NCBI GenBank assembly: GCA_023398165.1
Contig: JAEWSQ010000005.1
Span: forward strand, 1 to 64,000
Source: Spirochaetota bacterium
GTDB taxonomy: Bacteria > Spirochaetota > Spirochaetia > Treponematales > Treponemataceae
Direction: 5' to 3'
Length of the DNA stretch: 64,000 bases
The position numbers and the translations under genes are program-made. Below the pieces are notes generated by a model. The model was not told where the DNA came from and made no database searches. It was given only the letters and a program-made list of their open reading frames with translations. Within the stretch, counting starts at the first letter, position 1, and each line of letters begins with the position of its first letter. Below, piece by piece: positions 26,100-35,487 of the stretch.

Positions 26100-26457
26100 A
26101 AATACAACCTTGATATAAAATTTTGCTGTTTTTCAGTAATGTAACGAACTATATCGTAAAAAGTGTCTAAAGTGTATCAATTTTTATCTGCTTGGTAAAG
26201 TCTTTATATGATTACACCTCATTCACCGTAAAACTCAGCCGGGGTCCCCGATTTTTTTAACTTTTTTTTGTTATATAGTGTAACTTTCTCTGTCTGCATC
26301 TGTTCTTTGTTGTAGATAAGAAACAACCACCGCAATGATTACGTTTCTGCATCCTTCTCCTCTCCTTTTTTGACCGCCTCCGGAGTTTCCGGCTGGCGGT
26401 CTTTCATTTTATAGGGCGTCTCACTACTATAGCAATCAGACTTGAACATCGAAGAAT
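26100..26457 (+). other. 358-base intergenic region between gltX and trkH with hairpins, no gene
   Basis: No convincing coding sequence. It holds a short GC palindrome CGGGGTCCCCG followed by ATTTTTTT (about 26240-26258), a TATAGT box (26274-26279), and a compound hairpin at 26372-26401 followed by TTTCATTTTAT. On the plus strand this arrangement could encode a short RNA of about 120 bases or an attenuator leader for trkH. I could not match it to the c-di-AMP (ydaO) riboswitch consensus, the obvious candidate for a potassium transporter. Confidence 0.5.
26372..26410 (+). terminator. Strong terminator-like hairpin upstream of trkH
   Basis: Nested arms: GACCGCC (26372-26378) with GGCGGTC (26395-26401), enclosing CCGG-AGTTT-CCGG, followed by TTTCATTTT. 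It lies about 50 bases ahead of the trkH start, on the same strand. Confidence 0.6.
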
Positions 26458-27825
26458 ATGCTATTATACTTCTCCTCAGCAGCTATGAAAATTTCATTTT
26501 CGCCGGATAAATTCCTGCTTTTCGCCTACTTCATTATATTGAGCATTCTCGGTACTTTTTTTCTTCAGCTGCCGGCGGCATATGCATCCGGTGAAGCGGT
26601 ACCCGTAATAGATGCCTTGTTTACCTCAGTTTCCGCCCTGTGTGTCACTGGTTTATCCACAGTAGATATGAACGTATACACCGTAACAGGTTTTTCTGTC
26701 ATTTTAATTCTCATAGAATTGGGAGGACTGGGAATTTTAACCTTCGTGTCTATGGTGGTCGCTGCTCCGGGAAAAAAAGTATCGCTCGTTAATAGAAAAA
26801 TTGCAAAAGACTTCTTTGTCGATGAGGTTGAGGCTAATCCGAGGAAAATATTATCAAATATTCTGACGCTTACGTTCTGCATACAGCTCCTCGGCGCATG
26901 TATTCTTTATCCTCTTTTCTCGATGGAGCACGTTGAACTACCCCTGTTTACTGCGGTTTTTACGTCTGTTTCCGCCTTCTGCAATGCCGGCTTTTTCCTT
27001 TTTTCGGACAGTCTTTCTCAATTCACCCATAACAAATTACTTCAGCTTACCGTAATGGTTCTCATTTTTTCAGGGGGAATAGGGTTTATTGTGCTGAAAA
27101 ATGTGTATCAGATGGTGAGAGGGAGAAAAAAGCACCTTTCGCTGCATTCAAAACTAGCGTTACTGTCGAGTATTTTTCTTATCATTTCCGGTGCACTCGT
27201 TTTTTTTGTCTCGGAATATAATCACAGCTACATAGACCTTACCATTGCGGAAAAAGCGGCAGCATCTCTATTTCAGTCGATCACTGCGCGAACAGCCGGA
27301 TTCGAAACAATTGCCCAGTCAAGACAGGGTCCTTCATCAAATATTATGACTATTCTGCTGATGTTCATCGGGGGGTCACCCGGTTCTATTGCAGGCGGTG
27401 TGAAAACAACAACGTTTTTTATTGCTGTTTTTTATTTTATCAAGGGTAATGAAGAAAGGTCGAATCTATATCTCTTTCATAGAACGGTAAACAGTACAAC
27501 CATAACAAAAGCCGTCAGCATAGTCGTCAAAAGCTTCCTGATTGTATTCATATCCTTCTTTTTACTCGTCATAAGTGAAAACCAGTCGTTATTAGTACAT
27601 AGATTCAGCATTGCGGATCTGCTTTTTGAAACCGTCTCGGCGTTCGGTACCGTGGGATTATCCTGCGGAATTACGTCAGAATTGAGTTTCCCGGGTAAAA
27701 TAATTATAATCTTGACCATGTTTATAGGGCGGACAGGCATCTTTGCTATGGCGCTTGGAAGCAGAAGAAGTTCTATTGAAAAACGTTTTATACGGTTTCC
27801 GGACGAATCGGTGCTTATAGGATAA
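26458..27825 (+). CDS. trkH: Potassium uptake protein TrkH/KtrB family
   Basis: A 455-residue membrane protein that forms the K+-conducting pore of the Trk/Ktr system. It has four pore-loop repeats with selectivity-filter glycines, visible as SALCVTGLSTVD, SAFCNAGFFLF, ARTAGFETI and SAFGTVGLSCG. About ten transmembrane helices are visible. It is followed by trkA after 40 bases. The start may be the first ATG (26458) or the internal MKISF 27 bases later; GAAG lies just before the first. Confidence 0.93.
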   Translation: MLLYFSSAAMKISFSPDKFLLFAYFIILSILGTFFLQLPAAYASGEAVPVIDALFTSVSALCVTGLSTVDMNVYTVTGFSVILILIELGGLGILTFVSMVVAAPGKKVSLVNRKIAKDFFVDEVEANPRKILSNILTLTFCIQLLGACILYPLFSMEHVELPLFTAVFTSVSAFCNAGFFLFSDSLSQFTHNKLLQLTVMVLIFSGGIGFIVLKNVYQMVRGRKKHLSLHSKLALLSSIFLIISGALVFFVSEYNHSYIDLTIAEKAAASLFQSITARTAGFETIAQSRQGPSSNIMTILLMFIGGSPGSIAGGVKTTTFFIAVFYFIKGNEERSNLYLFHRTVNSTTITKAVSIVVKSFLIVFISFFLLVISENQSLLVHRFSIADLLFETVSAFGTVGLSCGITSELSFPGKIIIILTMFIGRTGIFAMALGSRRSSIEKRFIRFPDESVLIG

Positions 27826-27865
27826 GAGAGTAAAGAGTAAAAACGTATAGCTCAGGAGGATACAA

Positions 27866-28642
27866 ATGATACAGGTTGCAATAATCGGATTAGGAATGTT
27901 TGGAATACGCATGATGGAAGAGCTTTCCCTCGCAGATGCTGCAATCATTATTGTGGATAAAGATCCTGAGATAATTGATGCGTATAAAGATAAAGTACAG
28001 GATGCCTTCATTGCGGATGCGATAAATGAAGCTGCTTTGAAAAAAATAATTCCGTCTGATATCGATGCTGTCATTGTCGATATGGGAGGCAGTATTGAGG
28101 CTTCTGTCATGACAACAAATTATTTGAAAAAAATGAATATTAACAAAATCATTGTAAAAGCGGAAACAAATGCTCACGGGGAAATTTTAACGCTTGTCGG
28201 TGCGACCCAGATAATTTACCCCGATCTCGATGCTGCTCAAAGGCTCACCCCTCAGCTTGTATCAAATAGACTTTTCAACTTTGTCCAGGTTTCGGAGAAC
28301 TTTTCACTTGCGGAAGTAGCCGTCACTGAATCAATTCTAGGGCACAGTATTTTTGACGTTAATTTCCGCCAGAAATACGGATTAACGCTGGTAGCCTTCA
28401 GGCATAAAGATCAAGAAGACTATGCTTTTATAAGCGGAGGATCGTTTATATTTGAAGAAAACCAGATACTTCTTGTTGCCGGAAATGATGAAGCAATCGA
28501 AAGTTTCACAAAGAAAGAAAAACCAATAACAAAAACTCCAAAACGGGAAAGGCTTTTTAAACGGCTTTTTTCCTCACTACCGGGTAATTCAAAGGATGCT
28601 CAAGAGAAACAAGAACCATCTGGAAGGGAAACTAACAGCTGA
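27866..28642 (+). CDS. trkA: Trk/Ktr potassium-channel regulatory subunit, RCK domain
   Basis: A 258-residue cytosolic subunit that gates TrkH. The N-terminal RCK/Rossmann domain starts with IIGLGMFGIRMMEELS (NAD- or ATP-binding glycines) and ends VVDKDPE after beta-2. The TrkA-C domain covers about residues 140-225. A charged tail of roughly 35 residues follows. GGAGG lies 7 bases upstream of ATG. It is the second gene of trkH-trkA-epmA; the stop codon overlaps the epmA start by one base. Confidence 0.92.
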   Translation: MIQVAIIGLGMFGIRMMEELSLADAAIIIVDKDPEIIDAYKDKVQDAFIADAINEAALKKIIPSDIDAVIVDMGGSIEASVMTTNYLKKMNINKIIVKAETNAHGEILTLVGATQIIYPDLDAAQRLTPQLVSNRLFNFVQVSENFSLAEVAVTESILGHSIFDVNFRQKYGLTLVAFRHKDQEDYAFISGGSFIFEENQILLVAGNDEAIESFTKKEKPITKTPKRERLFKRLFSSLPGNSKDAQEKQEPSGRETNS

Positions 28643-29628
28643 TGATGGATCTTGAACTGCTGCATTTTAGAGCTGCATTACTCAACCATATACGTTCCTT
28701 TTTTCTCGGCCGCTCTTATCTTGAACTCGACACCCCTTCATTAAGCCCCTGTCTTATACCGGAAACATGTCTTGAAGTATTTAAAACTGAGTATTACGAG
28801 CCCTGGTCAGGTGAAAAAAGGGATTTATTTTTAGTTCCTTCACCGGAAGTATACATTAAACAGGTGATTGCTTCTCACAAGGTCTCTGTTTTCCAGATTT
28901 CAAAATGCTACCGTAATGTGGAATCAGTTGGTCACACACACAGCCCTGAGTTCACGATGCTCGAATATTACACAATGAACGCAGATTACCATGATTCCCT
29001 TCATTTGACAGAAGAGTTATTTAAATCATTTTCGAAACTTGAATATGATATTCCGCAGTTCATTAAACCGCCTTTTACATGCCTTACTATGAGTGAGGCG
29101 TTTAATACCTATGCTGGATTTTACCTTGACGACTGTAAAACAGCTTCCGCTCTTGCAGAAAAAGCGCTGTCTCTTTCTATTCATGAGCCCGTTGATTCGC
29201 CTTTCCAATCATGGGCATGGGATGATTTATATGAGCTGATATTTGTTCATGCTGTGGAGCCTTCCCTGCCCAAAAACCGCATGACCTTTCTTACCGATTA
29301 CCCTTCTCTTGTACCCTGCCTTGCTCAGAATGCAGATAGTTTTCATAAGGAGCGATGGGAACTTTACGGAGGCGGAATTGAAATTGCCAACTGCTATTCT
29401 GAAGAAACAGATCCGGAAAAGGTAAGAGCCTATTTTCTGCAGGAAGGAAAGCTTAAAATGGAACAATCCCGGGTGCAGCATGGGATCGACAATACCTACT
29501 GGGAAAACTTTCGGGATTTTCCAAAATGCTCCGGCACAGCGATGGGGTTCGACCGGCTCTTAATGCTCTTAACAAAACGGTCTGTCATAGACTCTGTTCT
29601 TCCTTTCCCCTTGAAGCAACAGCCGTAA
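28642..29628 (+). CDS. epmA: EF-P-lysine lysyltransferase, EpmA (GenX/PoxA) family
   Basis: A 328-residue class II lysyl-tRNA-synthetase paralogue that attaches (R)-beta-lysine to a conserved lysine of EF-P. Catalytic-domain motifs are present: TPSLSPCLIPETCLEVFKTEY, LVPSPEVYIKQVIA, FQISKCYRNVESVGHTHSPEFTMLEYY, and GTAMGFDRLLMLLT near the end. It lacks the N-terminal OB-fold of LysRS, as expected for EpmA. efp is in the same window (52885-53448) and carries the matching lysine. EpmB and EpmC are not seen here. Start codon overlaps the trkA stop. Confidence 0.9.
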   Translation: MMDLELLHFRAALLNHIRSFFLGRSYLELDTPSLSPCLIPETCLEVFKTEYYEPWSGEKRDLFLVPSPEVYIKQVIASHKVSVFQISKCYRNVESVGHTHSPEFTMLEYYTMNADYHDSLHLTEELFKSFSKLEYDIPQFIKPPFTCLTMSEAFNTYAGFYLDDCKTASALAEKALSLSIHEPVDSPFQSWAWDDLYELIFVHAVEPSLPKNRMTFLTDYPSLVPCLAQNADSFHKERWELYGGGIEIANCYSEETDPEKVRAYFLQEGKLKMEQSRVQHGIDNTYWENFRDFPKCSGTAMGFDRLLMLLTKRSVIDSVLPFPLKQQP

Positions 29629-29639
29629 AACGGTAGTAT
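29611..29639 (+). promoter_or_regulatory. Possible promoter of the KDPG aldolase gene
   Basis: TTGAAG (29611-29616), 17-base spacer, TAGTAT (29634-29639), overlapping the end of epmA. GGAGG lies 7 bases before the ATG at 29688. Confidence 0.45.
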
Positions 29640-29687
29640 ACAAGTACCTGACACAGTAAAAAAAATTATCCCGGTCTGGAGGTTTTC

Positions 29688-30659
29688 ATGGATCCGATTG
29701 TATCCAAAATGAGGAATATTGGTATTATTCCTGTAGTAAAGATTGATGATGAAAAAAAAGCTGTCCCGCTTGCTCATGCTCTCATTGCAGGCGGAATTCC
29801 CTGTGCAGAGGTAACATTTAGAACAGAACAAGCGTATGATGCTATTAAAAACATCAGCTCGAAATGCCCCGAAATGCTTGTCGGAGCCGGAACTGTTATA
29901 AATGTGGAACTGGCAAAGAAAGCTATATCAGCAGGTGCAAAATTTATTGTCTCCCCTGGTTTTAACCCCTCAGTAGTAGATTACTGTATTTCACAAAAAA
30001 TTCCGATCGTTCCCGGTGTTACAACACCGAGCCAGATTGAACAGGCGCTCGAGAAAGGCTTAGCAGTTTTAAAATTCTTTCCTGCAGAACAGTCAGGCGG
30101 AGTTTCGATGCTCGATGCCCTCGGAGGTCCCTTTCCCCAGGTTAGTTTTATGCCCACAGGCGGTATAGGCGCTGCAAACCTGGGCGAGTACATTAAGAGA
30201 AAAAATGTTGTTGCCTGCGGCGGAAGCTGGATGGTAAAAGCTGATTTAATTGAAAGTGAAAATTGGAGCGAGATTACAAAACTCAGTAAGGAAGCAGTGT
30301 GCGCTGTCCACGGGTTTACCTTTGCCCATCTCGGCATGAATCACAAAGATGCCTCTGATGCACAGGAAACAGCTCCTCTATTGGCGGCATTCGGCTTTGC
30401 TCTCAACCGCGACGGCGAAACGTCTGTGTTTGCGGGAGCGGAATTCGAAGTGATGAAATCAGTTGTCCGCGGTAAAAACGGCCACATTGGGCTTAAAACC
30501 TGGGACATAGAACGAGCCCTCGCTTACCTCGCTCAATTCGGGTTTAAACCGGTTATGGAAACTGCAAAGTATACCGGGAAAGAGGGTGCATCTCCTTTAA
30601 AATTTGTATACCTCGATACGGAAATCGGCGGTTTTGCCTTCCACCTCATGAGGGCATAA
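29688..30659 (+). CDS. eda: KDPG/KHG aldolase fused to a C-terminal VOC (glyoxalase-like) domain
   Basis: A 323-residue fusion protein. Residues 1-205 are a class I KDPG aldolase, splitting 2-keto-3-deoxy-6-phosphogluconate (or 4-hydroxy-2-oxoglutarate) into pyruvate and an aldehyde: catalytic Glu in CAEVTFRT, the Schiff-base Lys in AVLKFFPAE, and PTGGIGAANL. Residues about 215-323 form an extra vicinal-oxygen-chelate domain (FTFAHLGMNH, GHIGLKTWDIERALAYLAQFG, GFAFHLM), which resembles enzyme or binding domains of the glyoxalase/bleomycin type. The aldolase half is full length; the added half has unknown role. GGAGG precedes the ATG and a strong terminator follows. Confidence 0.9.
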   Translation: MDPIVSKMRNIGIIPVVKIDDEKKAVPLAHALIAGGIPCAEVTFRTEQAYDAIKNISSKCPEMLVGAGTVINVELAKKAISAGAKFIVSPGFNPSVVDYCISQKIPIVPGVTTPSQIEQALEKGLAVLKFFPAEQSGGVSMLDALGGPFPQVSFMPTGGIGAANLGEYIKRKNVVACGGSWMVKADLIESENWSEITKLSKEAVCAVHGFTFAHLGMNHKDASDAQETAPLLAAFGFALNRDGETSVFAGAEFEVMKSVVRGKNGHIGLKTWDIERALAYLAQFGFKPVMETAKYTGKEGASPLKFVYLDTEIGGFAFHLMRA

Positions 30660-30666
30660 AATACAC

Positions 30667-30697
30667 AAAGCCCTTCTTTTACGGAGGGCTTTTTTTA
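30667..30697 (+). terminator. Rho-independent terminator of the KDPG aldolase gene
   Basis: AAAGCCCT (30667-30674) pairs with AGGGCTTT (30685-30692), followed by Ts to 30696. The gene on the opposite strand ends immediately beside it. Confidence 0.85.
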
Positions 30698-32002
30698 TTA
30701 TGTAACCGGATTCGTATGTACAATATATGTATTATACATTTCTTCAGTAACTCCTGAGTTTTCAATGAGCTCTGTATAAAACTCCCCGCTGTTTCGAACC
30801 GTTCTTTTCTGCGTTTCCCAGTCGAGTTCGACAAGTCCGAACGGCGCTTTTTCACCCTCCGCCCATTCAAAATTGTCTATGAAGGTCCAGTAGTAATACC
30901 GCTCGACAGGAAGACCGGATTCGCATAGGAGTTTTATATGATCATAGATGTATTTACTTCTGAATGCATCCTCTTTATCGCAGGTTCCGTTTTCTGTTAT
31001 GTATATCGGGGCATGGTAGGTTGTATATAGTTCCCGCGCAAGCTTAACAATTCCTTCGGGGTATAGTTCCCAACCCAGATCATTGTATTTTTTTCCGGGA
31101 AAGAAAGATTCTTTCATGAAGCGTACTGCTCCCCGTGTATAATAATTTATACCTATAAAGTCATAATACCTTCCCCTTGTAATTCCGTGCGACAAGAACT
31201 CCTTTTTACGTACAGGAAAACAGGGAATTCCTGTCATGCATGTTTTTGTAAGATTTTTTTGAAACGCCAAGTTAAAAAAAAGAGAGCTCAGCTGATGAAA
31301 AGGGTTCCACCAGTTATACGCTTTAAATACCCGGAGGTGATTGGCAAAGCTTATTTTTACACCCTCAATGCCATTTTCCCTTTGGATCCGGTGAATTTCT
31401 TTGTAGGAAAGAATATGGCAGACTGAAAGATTTGTGTAAACCTTTTGTACACTTGAAAACTTGCCTTTATCTCCGGGAGGCCATGAACCGAAAAAATAGC
31501 CGTTTACGGTGTACACATTAGGCTCATTTATCGTAATCCATTCGTCTACAAGATCCCCGAGTGCTGTAACGCAGTATCTGACATATTCTAGAAATATACC
31601 CGGTGATTCAGGATGAGTAAAAGCGCCCATCTGCTCGAACCAAAGCGGATTGGTAAAATGATGCAGGGTTACAAGCACTTTTATACCCTTACGCTTTAAA
31701 AACATGAGCTCTTCCCGGTAATGATCAATTGCACTCTGATTAAAGCTTCCCCGGCCCGGCTCGATTCTGCTCCACTCCAAACCCATTCTGTAAATCTGCA
31801 TCTTCATCTTCGCCATCAGCTCAATATCTGCTTTATACAGTTCATAATGATTATTAGCCTTTACAGGATTTGATCCGTCTTTGACACCGCCTTTTACCGC
31901 CCATTCATACCAGCTGTTGTTTGTGTCGCCGCCTTCAATCTGGGTTGCAGCCGTTGCTGTACCCAGAAGCATTCCGTCCGGGAGTTTAAAAGAAAAAGCC
32001 AT
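30698..32002 (-). CDS. Family 1 glycoside hydrolase (beta-glucosidase-like)
   Basis: A 434-residue TIM-barrel glycosidase. The GH1 signatures are FLLG-type LLGTATAATQIEGG near the N terminus, the acid/base Glu in WITINEPNVYT, and the nucleophile Glu in PIYITENGTCD, with the binding segment YYYWTFIDNFEWAEG. Phospho-beta-glucosidase versus beta-glucosidase specificity cannot be set by eye. No PTS or sugar transporter gene is adjacent. No signal peptide is seen, so it acts on sugars taken up into the cell. Confidence 0.92.
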   Translation of the reverse strand: MAFSFKLPDGMLLGTATAATQIEGGDTNNSWYEWAVKGGVKDGSNPVKANNHYELYKADIELMAKMKMQIYRMGLEWSRIEPGRGSFNQSAIDHYREELMFLKRKGIKVLVTLHHFTNPLWFEQMGAFTHPESPGIFLEYVRYCVTALGDLVDEWITINEPNVYTVNGYFFGSWPPGDKGKFSSVQKVYTNLSVCHILSYKEIHRIQRENGIEGVKISFANHLRVFKAYNWWNPFHQLSSLFFNLAFQKNLTKTCMTGIPCFPVRKKEFLSHGITRGRYYDFIGINYYTRGAVRFMKESFFPGKKYNDLGWELYPEGIVKLARELYTTYHAPIYITENGTCDKEDAFRSKYIYDHIKLLCESGLPVERYYYWTFIDNFEWAEGEKAPFGLVELDWETQKRTVRNSGEFYTELIENSGVTEEMYNTYIVHTNPVT

Positions 32003-32062
32003 GCTTTCCTCCTCACTAAAGAAGTTAAAAACACGGCTATTATATCACAGAAAAGGCGTTAC

Positions 32063-33217
32063 TTAGCAAGAAAGAGCTTTTTTAAAAATTGATAATCCCT
32101 GCTCAACTTCTTTTTTGTTGATAATAAGCGGCGGTAAGAAACGAATTGTATTAGCCCCGGCTGTGGAAACACACAACCCCGCTTCAAGACATTTTTTTTG
32201 TATATCGCCGGCGCCCTGGGTAATATCAATACCGATCATTAATCCTCTGCCCCTCACTTCTTTTATGCAGTCAAGCTTCCACATAGAAACAGTATTCCGG
32301 ATCAACTCTCCCATCGCATTAACATGTGCACAAAACTCTTTTTTTACAAGCTCTTTAAGAACGGCGCAAGCCGCGGCACAGGCCAGGGGATTTCCTCCGA
32401 ATGTAGACTGATGATCTCCTGCAATAAAAACATCTTTGGCCCTTCCCTTAAATATGCAGGCGCCCATCGGTATGCCTCCGGCAATACCCTTTGCAAGGGT
32501 AATAACATCGGGATCGAGACCCAATGCACTGCTTGCCAACAGGGATCCAGTGCGCGCCATACCGGTTTGAACTTCGTCAACCATGAAAAGAGCATTCAAT
32601 TCATGCGCTTTTTTTTCAAGAGCTTTTGCCCATTGTGCATCGATTACGTTCACGCCTCCCTCGCCCTGTACGGTTTCAATAAAAACGGCGCATACAGTAT
32701 TAGGAAGACGATCCAGGGCATCATAATCATGAGCCTTAATATACATAAAGCCTTCAGTATACGGGGCAAAAGAAGGAGTATGGAATTTATCCTGACCGGT
32801 CGCGCTCAGCGTTGTTACGGTTCTTCCGTGAAAAGATTTTTCAAGAGTCACAATAATCTTTTTATCTGTATTTCCAGAAAGGGAACCGTATTTGCGCGCA
32901 AGTTTTATTGCACTTTCATTCGCTTCCGCCCCGGAATTGCAAAAAAAAGCTCTCTCCATTCCGGTTTTGTTTAAAAGCTCTGCGGCATAAGAAAGTCCAA
33001 TATCAGATGTATAATAGTTTGATATATGAATCTGCTTTTTCACCTGGTCACAAACTGCCTCAACCAATGCCGGATGATTATGCCCCAGACAATTCACCCC
33101 GATTCCCGAAACAAAGTCTATATAGGTTTTACCCTCTGTATCTTTTAAAAGTGCGCCGCTTCCGCTTGAAAAAACAACCGGCAGGCTCCCGTAATTATTC
33201 GCAACTGTATGTATCAT
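32063..33217 (-). CDS. argD: Acetylornithine aminotransferase
   Basis: A 384-residue class III PLP aminotransferase converting N-acetylglutamate semialdehyde to N-acetylornithine. Visible features: VDEVQTGMARTGSLLA, the PLP lysine in ITLAKGIAGGIPMGACI, FHGRTVTTLSATGQ, and STFGGNPLACAAACAVL. It is the last gene of the argC-argJ-argB-argD operon. AAAGGA is 8 bases before the ATG. Succinyl-diaminopimelate or succinyl-ornithine activity is possible in principle, but the operon makes ArgD the clear call. Confidence 0.94.
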   Translation of the reverse strand: MIHTVANNYGSLPVVFSSGSGALLKDTEGKTYIDFVSGIGVNCLGHNHPALVEAVCDQVKKQIHISNYYTSDIGLSYAAELLNKTGMERAFFCNSGAEANESAIKLARKYGSLSGNTDKKIIVTLEKSFHGRTVTTLSATGQDKFHTPSFAPYTEGFMYIKAHDYDALDRLPNTVCAVFIETVQGEGGVNVIDAQWAKALEKKAHELNALFMVDEVQTGMARTGSLLASSALGLDPDVITLAKGIAGGIPMGACIFKGRAKDVFIAGDHQSTFGGNPLACAAACAVLKELVKKEFCAHVNAMGELIRNTVSMWKLDCIKEVRGRGLMIGIDITQGAGDIQKKCLEAGLCVSTAGANTIRFLPPLIINKKEVEQGLSIFKKALSC

Positions 33218-33259
33218 ACTGGTAATCCTTTGTAATAACTGATAATAAATTCCGTACTA

Positions 33260-34138
33260 TTACTCATTCATGAGCATTGTACCCACACCTCTGTCGGAAA
33301 ACATTTCAATTAAAAGAGAATGCTTAACACGCCCGTCAATAATATGAGTACGGGGGACTCCTCCGTTCAAGGCTTCGAGACAGCACTCAATTTTCGGAAT
33401 CATTCCTTCAGATATAACCCCTGTTGCTATCATAGAAGGAATAGCCTCGCGGGCAATACGTTTAATTAGGGAATCAGGATCCTTTACATCGCGGAGAACG
33501 CCAGGAACATTAGTGAGCTGGATAAATTTTTTAGCCTTGAGTGCTACTGCAATTTTTGCAGCGGCGGTATCGGCATTAATATTATACCGGCTCATGTCGC
33601 CCTGTTCGCCGAGAGCTACTGTCGAAATAACCGGAATAAAGCCCTGATTCAGCAGAGAAGTAATTATATCTGGATTAACTTCCGTAACTTCCCCCACAAA
33701 ACCAAGATCAGATCCGTCTTTATCAATTTTCTTTGCACGCAGAAGGCCCGAATCCACTCCGCTTAAGCCAACCGCCTTTCCGCCCTGCTGCAGAAGAATA
33801 CCGACAATATCCTTATTAAGCTTGCCGGTAAGCACCATCTGTACGATTTCCATGGTCTCCTCATCAGTATAGCGCAGGCCGTTTACGAATTTAGATTCTT
33901 TACCTACTTTTTCAAGCATTGCATTAATTTCAGGTCCGCCGCCGTGTACTAATACTACCTGAATTCCAATGGTATTTAAGAGTACAATATCCTGCATGAC
34001 AGCCTGTTTAAGTTCTTCATTGAGCATGGCATTGCCGCCGTATTTTACCACGACAATTTTCCCAACCCACTGTTTAAAATACGGCAGAGCCTGTACCAGT
34101 ACATCCGCCCAGTCTTTATTGTTTAATGAATCTTCCAT
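33260..34138 (-). CDS. argB: N-acetylglutamate kinase
   Basis: A 292-residue amino-acid kinase that phosphorylates N-acetylglutamate. Motifs: VVKYGGNAML (ATP-binding lysine), VLVHGGGPEINAML, GVDSGLLRAKK, and YNINADTAAAKIAVALKAKKFI. The length and the N-terminal QALPYFKQWVGK stretch match the arginine-inhibited hexameric class. Feedback control by arginine is plausible but unproven. Third gene of the arginine operon. Confidence 0.95.
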   Translation of the reverse strand: MEDSLNNKDWADVLVQALPYFKQWVGKIVVVKYGGNAMLNEELKQAVMQDIVLLNTIGIQVVLVHGGGPEINAMLEKVGKESKFVNGLRYTDEETMEIVQMVLTGKLNKDIVGILLQQGGKAVGLSGVDSGLLRAKKIDKDGSDLGFVGEVTEVNPDIITSLLNQGFIPVISTVALGEQGDMSRYNINADTAAAKIAVALKAKKFIQLTNVPGVLRDVKDPDSLIKRIAREAIPSMIATGVISEGMIPKIECCLEALNGGVPRTHIIDGRVKHSLLIEMFSDRGVGTMLMNE

Positions 34139-34147
34139 GTTGTCCGC

Positions 34148-35383
34148 CTATGTTCTGTAATCGCCGTTAATCTTTACGTAATCATACGTTAAGTCGCAGC
34201 CCCATGCCGTACCCGATGCCTCTCCGTCTTCCATTGAAACCTGCACCTGAATTTCTTTTGCTCCCAAAACCTTTTTTGCCTTGTCTTCATCAAAATCCGC
34301 CGGATTTCCATGATCACAGACAGAAACGCAGCCTTCTGAGCTTGTAAAAGAAACAGAGACTTTTTCCGGGGAAAAAACAGAGCCAGAATACCCCATTGCA
34401 CAGAGAATTCTTCCCCAGTTTGCGTCCCGGCCGAAAAAGGCGGCTTTCACAAGACTTGAAGAAATTACCGATTTTGCAAGCGTTCGAGCGCTCTGAGTAT
34501 CCTTTGCCCCGGTCACAGTACATTCAATTAAATGGGTAGCTCCTTCTCCGTCTCCTGCTATGAGTTTTGCCATCTGCGTATTTAAAGCATTCAGAGCTTT
34601 AAGGAAAATGTAGTAGTCATCATTCTTTGAACCGATAACGGGATTCTCAGCCATGCCGTTTGCAAGAATCAGCAGTGTATCGTTAGTGCTTGTATCGCCG
34701 TCAACGGACACACAGTTGTAGGTTTCCTCAACGCTTTCTTTGAGCGCCTCATCGAGCATATCGGAGCTGATTGCACAGTCAGTCGTAATAAAACCGAGCA
34801 TAGTCCCCATAGTAATATGAATCATGCCGGATCCCTTGGCCATGGTGCCAAGCCGTACCTCTTTACCGCCTATTACAGTGCTTACTGCGCTTTCTTTATA
34901 GATTGTATCTGTTGTCATTATTGCCTGCCGTGCTTTCACGTGCCCGTCTTTTGACAAACCTCTTACAAGTTCCAGCGCGCTGTTTTCAATTTTTTCAACA
35001 GCTATCTGCTGACCAATAACTCCTGTTGAGCAGACAAGAACATCCTCTGTTTCAATACCTTTATATCCCTGTTTATTCAATGCCTGAGAGATGCAGGAAG
35101 CCATTCTTTTTGCATTTTCCTCACCCTGTTTTCCGGTACAGGCATTAGCATTTCCTGAGTTTGCAATAACAGCACGGGCACGGCGGCGCTCGAGATGTTT
35201 ACGGCATAACTTAACCGGTTCTGCCTGAACCAGGTTTTTTGTAAAAACTCCGCTTGCACTGCACTGTTTTTCTGAAACAATGAGAGCCACATCTTCTTTA
35301 GTCCGGCCTTTTTTAATACCGGCTAACACACCATGAGCAGTAAATCCCTTAGGATAGCATACTCCGCCGTCAAAAAATTGCAT
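34148..35383 (-). CDS. argJ: Bifunctional ornithine acetyltransferase/N-acetylglutamate synthase
   Basis: A 411-residue self-processing enzyme of the cyclic arginine pathway. It transfers acetyl from N-acetylornithine to glutamate and may also use acetyl-CoA. The autocleavage site is visible in GEGATHLIEC (cleavage before Thr of ATHL). I start at 35383 (MQFFDGGVCYPKGFTAHG) with GGAG about 10 bases upstream; an extra 24-codon extension upstream is not homologous. No argA or argE is seen, fitting a pathway that recycles the acetyl group. Confidence 0.94.
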   Translation of the reverse strand: MQFFDGGVCYPKGFTAHGVLAGIKKGRTKEDVALIVSEKQCSASGVFTKNLVQAEPVKLCRKHLERRRARAVIANSGNANACTGKQGEENAKRMASCISQALNKQGYKGIETEDVLVCSTGVIGQQIAVEKIENSALELVRGLSKDGHVKARQAIMTTDTIYKESAVSTVIGGKEVRLGTMAKGSGMIHITMGTMLGFITTDCAISSDMLDEALKESVEETYNCVSVDGDTSTNDTLLILANGMAENPVIGSKNDDYYIFLKALNALNTQMAKLIAGDGEGATHLIECTVTGAKDTQSARTLAKSVISSSLVKAAFFGRDANWGRILCAMGYSGSVFSPEKVSVSFTSSEGCVSVCDHGNPADFDEDKAKKVLGAKEIQVQVSMEDGEASGTAWGCDLTYDYVKINGDYRT

Positions 35384-35487
35384 AATAATACACTCCGTGT
35401 AAATAAATATGCATGGAGTATACCATAATTGTATTGGCGTGACAATAGAGTACAATACATATGATTTTATAACAAAGATAATCCGGT

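Noticed and set aside
26100..26457. c-di-AMP (ydaO/kdp) riboswitch upstream of trkH
   Set aside because: I could not recover the conserved core; only generic hairpins are visible.
35384..35455. 24-residue N-terminal extension of ArgJ
   Set aside because: Not homologous; the ATG at 35383 has a ribosome site and the expected MQFFDGGVC start.
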